64,000 nucleotides of DNA, from positions 35,975-99,974 of the forward strand of contig FOPE01000005.1 in assembly GCA_900113385.1 (NCBI GenBank), read 5' to 3'. This DNA comes from Lachnospiraceae bacterium C7 (GTDB lineage: Bacteria; Bacillota; Clostridia; Lachnospirales; Lachnospiraceae). Numbering within the stretch: position 1 is the first letter of the stretch; the number at the start of each line of letters is the position of its first letter. A program made the position numbers and the translations under genes. Shown piece by piece: positions 55,540 to 63,675 of the stretch. The notes under the pieces are model-generated. The model searched no databases. It saw nothing but the letters and a program-made list of their open reading frames with translations, and was not told the DNA's origin.

Positions 55540-56184
55540 ATGATAGTAGATGAACGTTTGACTACTTACATAAATTCCCTAGGAAGCAGTAACACGGAAA
55601 TTTTAGATATTATAGAGAAAGAAGCTCTGCAATCCTTTGTACCAATTATTCGTAAGGAAATGCAGAGCTTTTTGAAGTTGTTACTTCAAATGAAGCGTCC
55701 TAAGAGAATTTTAGAGGTAGGAACAGCGGTTGGATTTTCTACAATACTTATGGCAGAATATGATCCAGTAAAATGTGACATAACTACTATAGAAAACTAT
55801 GAAAAAAGAATTCCAATTGCAAAAGAAAATTTTAAAAGAGCAAAAAAGGAAGAGCAAATCACTTTATTAGAAGGAGATGCTACTGAAATATTAAAACAGT
55901 TAGATGGCAAATTTGATATGATATTTATGGATGCTGCTAAAGGGCAGTACATTAATTTTTTGCCTGATGTTTTAAGACTTTTAGATAAAGATGGTGTGCT
56001 TATTTCTGACAATGTGTTGCAAGATGGTGATATTATAGAATCACATTTTATGATAGATAGAAGAAATAGAACTATCTATAAAAGAATGAGATCATATTTA
56101 TATGAGCTTACACATAATGAAAAACTTGTAACTTCCGTTATGCCAATAGGAGATGGAATAACAGTTACAACTTTTAAGACATAA
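55540..56184 (+). CDS. trmR: tRNA 5-hydroxyuridine methyltransferase TrmR
   Basis: A 214-residue class I SAM-dependent O-methyltransferase of the YrrM/TrmR family. TrmR methylates 5-hydroxyuridine at wobble position 34 to 5-methoxyuridine. The SAM site is ILEVGTAVGFSTILMAEY (about residue 58); motif II ITTIENYEKRIPIAKENFKRA; catalytic-metal region MIFMDAAKGQYINFLPDVLRLLDKDGVLISDN. The ends match catechol-OMT-like family 3. The next gene, a U32 protein of the TrhP type, makes the 5-hydroxyuridine substrate, which supports the assignment. It lies 21 bases after the MltG-like gene. Confidence 0.9.
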   Translation: MIVDERLTTYINSLGSSNTEILDIIEKEALQSFVPIIRKEMQSFLKLLLQMKRPKRILEVGTAVGFSTILMAEYDPVKCDITTIENYEKRIPIAKENFKRAKKEEQITLLEGDATEILKQLDGKFDMIFMDAAKGQYINFLPDVLRLLDKDGVLISDNVLQDGDIIESHFMIDRRNRTIYKRMRSYLYELTHNEKLVTSVMPIGDGITVTTFKT

Positions 56185-56185
56185 T

Positions 56186-56255
56186 ATCTCATATGAGATG
56201 CCTCGTCTACGTTTCTAAGAAAAATGTAGGCCGGGACAAGAAACTTGTTTTAGGC
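56186..56255 (+). ncRNA. Candidate structured RNA element between trmR and trhP
   Basis: Three stems lie side by side. ATCTC/GAGAT forms a palindromic hairpin (56186-56199). A 10-bp hairpin with two G-U pairs joins 56205-56214 to 56222-56231. ACAAG-AAA-CTTGT follows at 56236-56248. GCCT (56200-56203) and AGGC (56252-56255) can close the last two into a three-way junction. No T run follows. I recognise no known riboswitch class; it could equally be a degraded terminator region. Confidence 0.35.
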
Positions 56256-56433
56256 AAGAATTAAATAATATAAATATTAATATTAAGTTAGACAATAAAA
56301 TGTTGTAATTATTACATAAATATAAATAATTACAACATTATATTATATATAATACAATTATATAAAAAACGTTAAAGGATAAATGGAACATCTTTTAACA
56401 AATAATTTTCAGTAATTGAGAGGAAATTTTAAA

Positions 56434-57687
56434 ATGAGAGAAATTGAATTACTATGTCCAGCTAGCAGTTTAGAAGTTCTTAAAATTGCAGTTACCTATG
56501 GTGCTGATGCAGTTTACATCGGTGGAGAAGCTTTTGGATTAAGAGCAAAAGCAAAGAATTTTTCAATGGAGGATATGCAAGAAGGTATTAAATTTGCCCA
56601 TGCACATGGATCAAAAGTCTATGTTACAGTTAATATTTTAGCTCATAACTATGATTTGCCAGGGGTAAAAACATACCTTAATGAGTTAAATGAACTTAAT
56701 CCTAGACCAGATGCATTACTTATTGCAGACCCAGGAATTTTCATGATGGCAAAAGAAATTTGTCCAGAAATTGAAAAACACATCAGTACACAGGCTAACA
56801 ATACAAATGTTGGTACATATAAGTTTTGGCATGATTTAGGAGCTACTCGTGTAGTTGCAGCTCGTGAATTATCTCTTAACGAAATTAAACAGATTAGAGA
56901 AGGCATTCCAGAAGATTTAGAAATTGAAGCATTTATTCATGGTGCTATGTGTATTTCTTATTCAGGTAGATGTTTATTATCTAACTACTTTACAGGAAGA
57001 GATGCTAATCATGGTGCATGTACACATCCATGCAGATGGAAATATTCTATCGTAGAGGAAAAACGTCCAGGCGAATATATGCCAGTATATGAGAATGAAA
57101 GAGGAACATATATCTTTAACTCAAAAGATTTATGTATGATTGAGCATCTTCCAGATTTAATTAATGCAGGAGTAGACAGTCTTAAAATTGAAGGACGTAT
57201 GAAAACTGCATTATATGTTGCAACAGTTGCAAGAACATATAGAAAAGCTATTGATGATTATCTTGAGTCACCAGAAAAATATCAAGAAAATATGCCATGG
57301 TATTTAGACCAGATTTCAAATTGTACATATAGACAATTTACAACAGGTTTCTTCTATGGAAAGCCAAGTGAGGAAGCTCAGATTTATGATAATAATACAT
57401 ATATCAAGGGATACACTTATCTTGGAACTGTTGAAGGAAAGAATGCAGAAGGTCTTTATAAAATTGAACAGAAAAATAAATTCTCAGTAGGTGAGACTAT
57501 CGAGATTATGAAACCTAATGGGGATAATATTCCAGTTCAAGTAAGAAGAATCGTAAATGAAGAGGGAGTAGATGTAGAATCAGCTCCACATCCAAAAGAA
57601 ATTTTATACATCGATCTTGGTGTTGAAATGGATGAGTACGACATTATTAGAAGACAGGAAGAAGATTCAAAAATCGATTTAGAGTAG
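56434..57687 (+). CDS. trhP: U32-family tRNA hydroxylation protein TrhP (YrrO type)
   Basis: A 417-residue peptidase-U32-family protein. In B. subtilis and E. coli, TrhP proteins are needed for prephenate-dependent 5-hydroxyuridine formation at tRNA position 34. It opens with ELLCPASSLEVLKIAVTYGADAVYIGGEAFGLRAKAKNFS. The signature EAFIHGAMCISYSGRCLLSNYFTGRDANHGACTHPCRWKY contains the four conserved Cys of the family, likely Fe-S ligands. DSLKIEGRMKTALYVATV and a C-terminal collagenase-like barrel (YTYLGTVEG...) follow. The start at 56434 follows GAGAGGA. Bacillus has two adjacent copies (yrrN, yrrO); only the YrrO-like one is here. Confidence 0.88.
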   Translation: MREIELLCPASSLEVLKIAVTYGADAVYIGGEAFGLRAKAKNFSMEDMQEGIKFAHAHGSKVYVTVNILAHNYDLPGVKTYLNELNELNPRPDALLIADPGIFMMAKEICPEIEKHISTQANNTNVGTYKFWHDLGATRVVAARELSLNEIKQIREGIPEDLEIEAFIHGAMCISYSGRCLLSNYFTGRDANHGACTHPCRWKYSIVEEKRPGEYMPVYENERGTYIFNSKDLCMIEHLPDLINAGVDSLKIEGRMKTALYVATVARTYRKAIDDYLESPEKYQENMPWYLDQISNCTYRQFTTGFFYGKPSEEAQIYDNNTYIKGYTYLGTVEGKNAEGLYKIEQKNKFSVGETIEIMKPNGDNIPVQVRRIVNEEGVDVESAPHPKEILYIDLGVEMDEYDIIRRQEEDSKIDLE

Positions 57688-57702
57688 AGATTAAATGTAA
57701 AT

Positions 57703-57756
57703 ATATTAAATAGCATTAGTATATTAAATAATTTTAGTATATTAAATAATATTAGT
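57703..57756. repeat. Three tandem 18-bp repeats downstream of trhP
   Basis: Units at 57703, 57721 and 57739 follow ATATTAAATARNWTTAGT; only the middle bases vary. They lie just before the trhP terminator. Confidence 0.85.
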
Positions 57757-57772
57757 ATATTTTGCTAAACAT

Positions 57773-57817
57773 AAAACCAGTAGAGAGAATAATTGTTCAA
57801 TCTACTGGTTTTATTAT
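57773..57817. terminator. Terminator between convergent trhP and aroC
   Basis: A perfect 12-bp stem, AAAACCAGTAGA (57773-57784) / TCTACTGGTTTT (57801-57812), followed by ATTATTTATT. A/T flanks on both sides let it serve both strands. Confidence 0.85.
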
Positions 57818-57830
57818 TTATTAATTCTAT

Positions 57831-58931
57831 CTACTTTTTGTAGAAATCTGTTAAATAATCTAGTCTAGAATGCATGTTTTCCAATAATAAATCTAAAATT
57901 GTAATTGCAGCCATTGATTCTACGACAACTACTGCCCTAGGAACAATTACAGGATCATGTCGACCAGTAATAGAAATATCAACATTTTCATTATTAGAAG
58001 TGACAGTTTCTTGAGTCGTACTAATGGAAGGAGTAGGTTTTATTGCAGCTCTAAAAATTATATTACTTCCGTCAGATAAACCACCTAAAATTCCACCAGC
58101 ATGATTTGTTTTTTTGCCTATGTTTTTATCCTTAAAAACAAACGAATCGTTGTTAGAAAGACCAGTAGCATTAGAAACATCAAATCCGTCTCCAATTTCA
58201 AATCCTTTTACAGCACCAATTGAAAATATTGCCTTTGCTAGATTCGCATCTAGTTTATCAAAAACAGGTTCACCAATTCCTACTGGCATACCAGATATTA
58301 CACATTCAATTGTGCCACCAGAAGAGTTTTGGTGTGCAATGCAATCTTCGAGGTATTTGCTAGCGTTTTCATAAGCAATTTTGTCTGGCATATACAGTTT
58401 GTTTTGTGATATAAAATCCTTATCAAAATTATCATAATTTATTTTATGAGGACCAATTGATTTAGTATAAGATGTTAGAGTGATTCCTAGTGAATTTAAA
58501 ATTTTTGAAGCAATTGCACCAGCAGCAACTCTACCAATTGTTTCTCTTCCGGAAGAACGTCCGCCTCCTCGATAATCCCTAAAACCATATTTTTTATCGA
58601 AGCCAAAGTCAGCATGACCAGGACGATAAATATCTTTTATGTTTGAGTAATCTTTAGAACGTTGATTTGTATTTTCTACAATTAGCGATATTGGAGTTCC
58701 AGTAGTTTTTCCTTCAAATACTCCAGAAAAAATGCTAACTAAATCGCCTTCTTTTCTTTGTGTTGTAAATTTAGATTGACCAGGTTTGCGTCGATTTAAA
58801 AACTTTTGTATATCGTTTTCACATAAATCTAGTCCAGCAGGACAGCCATCTATTACGACACCTAACCCTTTTCCGTGGGATTCACCCCAGGTTGTTATAG
58901 TAAAATTTTTCCCATAAATAGAACCAGCCAT
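57831..58931 (-). CDS. aroC: Chorismate synthase
   Basis: Last common step of aromatic amino-acid synthesis: 5-enolpyruvylshikimate-3-phosphate to chorismate, using reduced FMN. 366 residues. Signatures: GESHGKGLGVVIDGCPAGL (signature 1), FGFDKKYGFRDYRGGGRSSGRETIGRVAAGAIA (signature 2, about residue 110), and NHAGGILGGLSDG...RHDPVIVPRAVVVVESM near the end. The start at 58931 (ATG) lies nine bases after AAGGAG; a TTG two codons upstream is less likely. It is isolated from other shikimate genes. Prephenate from this pathway is also required by TrhP, whose gene converges on it; this is probably coincidence. Confidence 0.96.
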   Translation of the reverse strand: MAGSIYGKNFTITTWGESHGKGLGVVIDGCPAGLDLCENDIQKFLNRRKPGQSKFTTQRKEGDLVSIFSGVFEGKTTGTPISLIVENTNQRSKDYSNIKDIYRPGHADFGFDKKYGFRDYRGGGRSSGRETIGRVAAGAIASKILNSLGITLTSYTKSIGPHKINYDNFDKDFISQNKLYMPDKIAYENASKYLEDCIAHQNSSGGTIECVISGMPVGIGEPVFDKLDANLAKAIFSIGAVKGFEIGDGFDVSNATGLSNNDSFVFKDKNIGKKTNHAGGILGGLSDGSNIIFRAAIKPTPSISTTQETVTSNNENVDISITGRHDPVIVPRAVVVVESMAAITILDLLLENMHSRLDYLTDFYKK

Positions 58932-59261
58932 TTTCAATATCTCCTTTTCAATTTAGCTAGTTTTAATTATATCAGAAAAGAATAATTAATAAAATAATTA
59001 GGTGAATAAACATAGTAAGCGGAAAATAAAATATGTGTGATGTTAGCAAGAAATATATAGTGCTAGTGAGAAAAAATCAAGTGTCAGCAATGACAAAATA
59101 TAATGTCAGTAAAAAAATAACTAAGAGATACTTATAGCGGTATTTAATGAAATTAGAATAAGATTATGATAGAATGTATCAAGGCGTAAGCCATAAACAA
59201 AGAGATGGACCTTGGAGAAGGTCTAAAAAAAATACTACTAAATATAAAACGAGGAAATTAT
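58932..59261. other. 330-base gap between divergent aroC and nfo
   Basis: AT-rich with no credible gene. Near its right end are a small GNRA-capped hairpin GGC-GTAA-GCC and a GACCT/AGGTC stem (about 59180-59225). CAAGG/CCTTG can enclose the first of these. I see no clear promoter or known regulatory RNA. Confidence 0.4.
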
Positions 59262-60092
59262 ATGATATACATAGGAAATCACGTGTCAATTTCAAAAGGA
59301 TATTTGGCAATGGGAAAAAATGAAAATAAATTAGGAGGAAATACATTTGCCTTTTTTACAAGAAATCCAAGAGGTGGAGTAAGTAAAGCAATAGATTTAG
59401 ATGATGTTAAGGCTTTACAGGGATTTTTAGAAGAAAATAAATATGGAACACTTGTTGCTCACGCATCTTATACAATGAATTTGTGTTCAGCAAAAGAGGA
59501 AGTAAGAGAATTTGCTAGAAGTGTTTTCAAAGAAGATCTTGAAAAAATGGAAAAATTACCAGGACAGTTTTTTAATTTTCATCCCGGAAGTCATTTAAAA
59601 CAAGGCTATGATGTAGCAGTGGAGCAAATTGCCGATGTACTAAATGATACTTTAAAAGAAGAACAAACAACCACAGTTTTACTTGAGACTATGGCAGGAA
59701 AAGGAACAGAAGTAGGTAGAAACTTTGAAGAACTTAAAGGTATTATAGATAGAGTAGAATATAAAGATAAAATAGGGGTGTGTTTCGATACATGTCATGT
59801 TTGGGAAGCAGGATATGATATTGTTAATAATTTAGATGGAGTATTAAAGGAATTTGATGACGTAATAGGCCTTGATAAATTGTGTGCAGTACATTTAAAT
59901 GATAGCAAAAATCCTATAGGAGCTCATAAGGATAGACATGAAGTTATAGGTGGTGGTCAGATTGGAGAAGAAGCATTAAAGAGGATTGTTCAGCATAAAG
60001 CTTTTGAAGGAAAGCCATTTATTTTGGAAACTCCAAACAATGATGCTGGATATAAAAAAGAAATCGAATTAATAAAAACGTGGATGATTTAA
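59262..60092 (+). CDS. nfo: Endonuclease IV (AP endonuclease)
   Basis: A zinc-dependent AP endonuclease of base-excision repair. 276 residues from the ATG at 59262, six bases after GAGGA; the frame extends 19 codons upstream without a ribosome site. It opens IYIGNHVSISKGY (first metal His). It then has AHASYTMNLCS, NFHPGSH, VLLETMAGKGTEVG, GVCFDTCHVWEAGYD (signature 2), and CAVHLNDSKNPIGAHKDRHEVIGGGQIG (signature 3). All His/Asp/Glu zinc ligands are present. Probably monocistronic; a regulated promoter for the next gene begins eight bases after its stop. Confidence 0.95.
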   Translation: MIYIGNHVSISKGYLAMGKNENKLGGNTFAFFTRNPRGGVSKAIDLDDVKALQGFLEENKYGTLVAHASYTMNLCSAKEEVREFARSVFKEDLEKMEKLPGQFFNFHPGSHLKQGYDVAVEQIADVLNDTLKEEQTTTVLLETMAGKGTEVGRNFEELKGIIDRVEYKDKIGVCFDTCHVWEAGYDIVNNLDGVLKEFDDVIGLDKLCAVHLNDSKNPIGAHKDRHEVIGGGQIGEEALKRIVQHKAFEGKPFILETPNNDAGYKKEIELIKTWMI

Positions 60093-60099
60093 AAAAAGC

Positions 60100-60130
60100 T
60101 TGACTTCAAGTTTACTTAAAGGTGTAAAGT
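60100..60130 (+). promoter_or_regulatory. MerR-family-type promoter for the dxs-like gene
   Basis: TTGACT (60100-60105) and TAAAGT (60125-60130) are separated by 19 bases, the overlong spacing on which MerR-family activators act. The spacer holds the dyad CTTCAAGTTTACTTAAAG (60104-60121), close to the AdhR-type consensus CTTAAAG-N4-CTTTAAG. No MerR-family gene lies in the window. Confidence 0.75.
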
Positions 60131-60164
60131 CTTATTATGAAATTGCAACATAGATTAAAAACAT

Positions 60165-60242
60165 AAAATATAAGCACAAGGTTGAAGCACAAAACATAAA
60201 CGCAAGGTTGAATCGTAAAATGTAACCACAACGGTGAACCGC
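60165..60242. repeat. Three degenerate 26-bp repeats in the leader of the dxs-like gene
   Basis: Units at 60165, 60191 and 60217 share AAAAYRTAA at the start and CAAGGTTGAA-like centres. They lie between the MerR-type promoter and the coding start, so they would be transcribed. Confidence 0.7.
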
Positions 60243-60277
60243 AGAAGGTAAACATAGAATAGAAAGGATGAACACTT

Positions 60278-62041
60278 ATGTATGAAATTTTAAAGAAAAT
60301 AACAGGACCAAAAGATATAAAAGCTTTAAATATACAGCAATTGGAGCAACTTGCAAAGGATATAAGAGATGCTTTGATGAATAGACTTACAAAAGTTGGA
60401 GGACATTTTGGACCAAATTTTGGAATGGTAGAAGCAGAAATAGCAATGCACTATGTATTTGACTCTCCACGAGATAAATTTGTGTTTGACGTTTCGCATC
60501 AAGCTTATCCGCATAAAATGCTTACAGGTAGAGCACAAGCATATATGGACGATGTACATTTTGGAGATGTTTCAGGATATACTAATCCAGAAGAAAACGA
60601 ACACGATTTTTTTAATGTAGGACACACATCTACTTCTATTTCACTTGCAGCAGGTTTGGCAGAAGGAAGAAATTTAACAGGTGGAAATGAAAATATTGTT
60701 GCAGTAATTGGTGATGGTTCATTATCAGGAGGAGAAGCCTTAGAAGCTTTAGACTATGCCGGATCAGAACTAAAAGGGAACTTTATCATAGTTGTCAATG
60801 ATAATCAGCAATCAATAGCAGAGGTTCACGGTGGATTATATAAAAATCTTGATGAGCTTAGAAAAACAAATGGTCAGGCAACTAATAATATGTTTAAAGC
60901 AATTGGATTAGATTATATTTATGAAGCAAATGGCAACAATATTGAAAAAATGATTCAAGTATTTAAAAAAGTAAAAGATATAGACCATCCAATAGTTGTG
61001 CATATTAATACTAAAAAAGGTTTAGGCTATAAGTTAGCAGAGGATAATAAGGAATCATGGCATTGGTCTAGTCCATTTGATGAAAAAACAGGTAAACCAA
61101 AGGTGGACTTAAGTGACATTGAAACATACACAAGTTTAACAGCGCAATATATTTTAGAAAGAACAAAAAAAGATAAAAAGTTTATAACTATTACACCAGC
61201 AATGCCTGGAACAGCTGGACTAACAATTGAGATGCGAAAGAAATTAGGTCAGCAGTATAAAGATGTAGGTATTGCAGAAGAACATGCCATTGCTCTTGCT
61301 TCAGGAATAGCTAAAAATGGAGGAAGACCTTTAGTTGTTACTAATTCTACATTTTTACAAAGAACTTATGATCAAGTTTCTCAGGATGTATGTATTAATA
61401 ACAATCCGATTACTGTAGTAGTTAATTTTTCTTCAGTAAGAGGGCTAACAGATGTTACACATCTTGGAATATTTACTCATTCAATCTTTGGAAATATTCC
61501 AAATTTAGTTATGCTTGCTCCAACAAATAAGGCAGAATATATTGCAATGCTAGATTGGTCATTAGAACAACAAGAACATCCTGTATTTATTTTGATTCCA
61601 GGAAATGGTGTCCATGATGATGAGAGGGTAGCTGATATAAATTACTCGCAAATCAATAAATATAAAGTTGAACAGCAAGGTTCAGAAGTAGCAATAATTG
61701 CAGCAGGTGGATTTTATCAATTAGGAGAAGCTGTAGCAGAAGAAATTAAAAATGAAAAGGGTATAACTCCAACTTTGATTAATCCACGTTTCGTTTCAGG
61801 AATTGATACTGATTTACTAACAAAATTAAAAAATAATCATAAAAGCATTATTACTTTAGAGGATGGAATAGTTGAAGGTGGTTTTGGACAAAAAATAGCT
61901 TCATTTTATGGAGCAGATTCAAATATAAAAGTAAGAAATTATGGATTAGAAAAAGAATTTTATGATAGATATGATCCAGAAGAATTGCTTGAAAACCTTG
62001 GAATTACGCCAGAAAAAATAGTTAAAGATATTTTGAAATAA
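60278..62041 (+). CDS. Divergent 1-deoxy-D-xylulose-5-phosphate synthase-like transketolase
   Basis: A 587-residue thiamine-diphosphate enzyme of the DXS family. Motifs: VGGHFGPNFGMVEAEIAMHYVF, DVSHQAYPHKMLTGR, the VGHTSTSIS loop, TPP motif GDGSLSGGEALEALDYAGS...VNDNQQS, catalytic Glu in VGIAEEHAIALASGIA, and TFLQRTYDQVSQDV. It is shorter than standard DXS (about 620). It lacks the insert that follows the TPP motif in E. coli DXS, and THQGAFDL is replaced by THLGIFTH. This marks a paralogue whose reaction may differ from the isoprenoid one. No isoprenoid genes adjoin. The upstream MerR-type promoter suggests stress-inducible expression, and a MATE exporter gene follows 104 bases later with its own promoter. 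Confidence 0.82.
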   Translation: MYEILKKITGPKDIKALNIQQLEQLAKDIRDALMNRLTKVGGHFGPNFGMVEAEIAMHYVFDSPRDKFVFDVSHQAYPHKMLTGRAQAYMDDVHFGDVSGYTNPEENEHDFFNVGHTSTSISLAAGLAEGRNLTGGNENIVAVIGDGSLSGGEALEALDYAGSELKGNFIIVVNDNQQSIAEVHGGLYKNLDELRKTNGQATNNMFKAIGLDYIYEANGNNIEKMIQVFKKVKDIDHPIVVHINTKKGLGYKLAEDNKESWHWSSPFDEKTGKPKVDLSDIETYTSLTAQYILERTKKDKKFITITPAMPGTAGLTIEMRKKLGQQYKDVGIAEEHAIALASGIAKNGGRPLVVTNSTFLQRTYDQVSQDVCINNNPITVVVNFSSVRGLTDVTHLGIFTHSIFGNIPNLVMLAPTNKAEYIAMLDWSLEQQEHPVFILIPGNGVHDDERVADINYSQINKYKVEQQGSEVAIIAAGGFYQLGEAVAEEIKNEKGITPTLINPRFVSGIDTDLLTKLKNNHKSIITLEDGIVEGGFGQKIASFYGADSNIKVRNYGLEKEFYDRYDPEELLENLGITPEKIVKDILK

Positions 62042-62094
62042 TGAGAAAAATTAACAAAATAATATAAAATTTATAAAAAAATAACATATTGTTG

Positions 62095-62122
62095 TTGACG
62101 TCCATGTTAAAATAGTTATGTT
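62095..62122 (+). promoter_or_regulatory. Promoter of the MATE exporter gene
   Basis: TTGACG (62095-62100) and TATGTT (62117-62122) are separated by 16 bases, 24 bases before the start at 62146. Confidence 0.55.
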
Positions 62123-62145
62123 AGAAATATTTTGAGAGGTAAGCA

Positions 62146-63546
62146 ATGGATATCAAAGAAAAGAAACAATATGAAAAATTGATTTTGACACCAGTTAACA
62201 AACTTATTCCGCAATTGGCGATTCCAACTATTATAAGCATGTTGATAACTAACATTTATAATTTAGTTGATGCATTTTTCGTAGGAAAATTAGGTACTAG
62301 TGCTAGTGCCTCAGTAGGAATTCTGATTAGTGTTCAGGCAATTTTCCAGGCAATTGGATTTATGTATGGACACGGAAGTGGAAGTAATATTAGTGTTTTT
62401 CTAGGAATGGGAAAACAAAAAGAAGCACATAAAACTGCTAGTTTGGGATTTTATTCTGCATTAATATTTAGTATAGTTCCAATGATTTTAGGGTTGATTT
62501 TTTTAACACCATTTATGAGATTCCTTGGTAGTACAGATACTATTTTACCATTTGCAAAGAGATATGGAATTTACATCTTGATTTCAGGACCGGCATTGTC
62601 ACTTTCATGTGTATTAAATAATATTATGAGATATGAAGGAAAAGCTTTTTATGCAATGATCGGTCTTGTATCAGGAGGTGTTTTAAACATGATAGGAGAT
62701 CCTATTTTTATGTTTGGATTCAACATGGGCATTGATGGCGCAGGTTTATCTACAGCGTTGTCACAGTATATTAGCTTAGGAATCCTAGCATATATGTTTT
62801 GGTCAGGAAAAACAATTTCAAAAATTAAAATTAAATATTTAGTGTGGGATGCTCATAGATTTATGATCATAATAAAAAATGGTTTACCAAGTCTTATTAG
62901 ACAGTTGTTAAACAGTTTGTCAGCTATGATGCTAAATGTAAGTGCAATGCCATATGGAGATGCAGCAATTGCAGCTATGACTATTGTTGGAAGAGTTTCC
63001 ATGTTTGTAGGCTCTACTATGATAGGAATAGGACAAGGCTTCCAGCCAGTGTCTTCATATAATTACGGAGCAAAAAAATATAAAAGAATTCGTAATGCAT
63101 TTAAGTTTACATTTATATTAGCGGAAATAGTTCTTGGTATATTAGCGATTGTATGTTTTGTATTCCCAGTGGAGATTATTCGCATATTTAGAGATGATCC
63201 AAAGGTTATTGAAATTGGAGTTGTAGCATTGAGATTTAACTGCATTGCAATAATAGTTCAACCGATAGGTGTTCTTGCAAATATGTTGTTCCAAAGTATA
63301 GGAAAAAGTAAAATTGCATCATTTGCAGCATCACTTAGAAGTGGATTATATTATATTCCTATATTAATTATTATGCCTAAATTAATAGGAATAACAGGAC
63401 TTCAAAGCGCTCAGATGATAGCAGATCTATTAACAGCAATAACATGTATACCACTTGTGTTTGCTTTCTTTAAGAAGTTGCCTAAAGTAGATGAAAAAGT
63501 GCAGATTGATGAGGTATACCTCAGACAAGACGACACTAGAATCTAA
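62146..63546 (+). CDS. MATE-family efflux transporter
   Basis: A 466-residue multidrug/toxin exporter with 12 predicted membrane helices in two MatE halves. The first half starts LILTPVNKLIPQLAIPTIISMLITNIYNLVDAFFVGKLG, with the typical DAFFVG...GTSASASVG. The second half contains NGLPSLIRQLLNSLSAMMLNVSA and GIGQGFQPVSSYNYGAKKYKR, with the conserved GQGFQP of the family. Ion coupling (Na+ or H+) and substrate cannot be told from the sequence. A strong terminator follows. Confidence 0.93.
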   Translation: MDIKEKKQYEKLILTPVNKLIPQLAIPTIISMLITNIYNLVDAFFVGKLGTSASASVGILISVQAIFQAIGFMYGHGSGSNISVFLGMGKQKEAHKTASLGFYSALIFSIVPMILGLIFLTPFMRFLGSTDTILPFAKRYGIYILISGPALSLSCVLNNIMRYEGKAFYAMIGLVSGGVLNMIGDPIFMFGFNMGIDGAGLSTALSQYISLGILAYMFWSGKTISKIKIKYLVWDAHRFMIIIKNGLPSLIRQLLNSLSAMMLNVSAMPYGDAAIAAMTIVGRVSMFVGSTMIGIGQGFQPVSSYNYGAKKYKRIRNAFKFTFILAEIVLGILAIVCFVFPVEIIRIFRDDPKVIEIGVVALRFNCIAIIVQPIGVLANMLFQSIGKSKIASFAASLRSGLYYIPILIIMPKLIGITGLQSAQMIADLLTAITCIPLVFAFFKKLPKVDEKVQIDEVYLRQDDTRI

Positions 63547-63557
63547 GAAAAATATAT

Positions 63558-63606
63558 GTAGCCCTTCAAAGTTAGGCAAAAGTCTAATTTTGAAGGGCTA
63601 CTTTAA
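63558..63606 (+). terminator. Terminator of the MATE gene
   Basis: A perfect 13-bp stem, GTAGCCCTTCAAA (63558-63570) / TTTGAAGGGCTAC (63589-63601), with a further GTTAG/CTAAT inner pairing, then TTTAATATTT. Confidence 0.88.
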
Positions 63607-63675
63607 TATTTAAATTTATTTATAGTATCTATAATTAATATGTTGCTTAAAGCTATTATATTGCTTAAAACTATT

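Noticed and set aside
57703..57756. Tandem repeats as a CRISPR array
   Set aside because: Units are contiguous 18-mers without spacers and no cas genes are present; the same applies to the other repeat arrays.
58114..58374. Plus-strand open frame inside aroC, and similar antisense frames inside htpG, eno and the activase gene
   Set aside because: They mirror conserved coding sequence on the opposite strand and have no ribosome sites.
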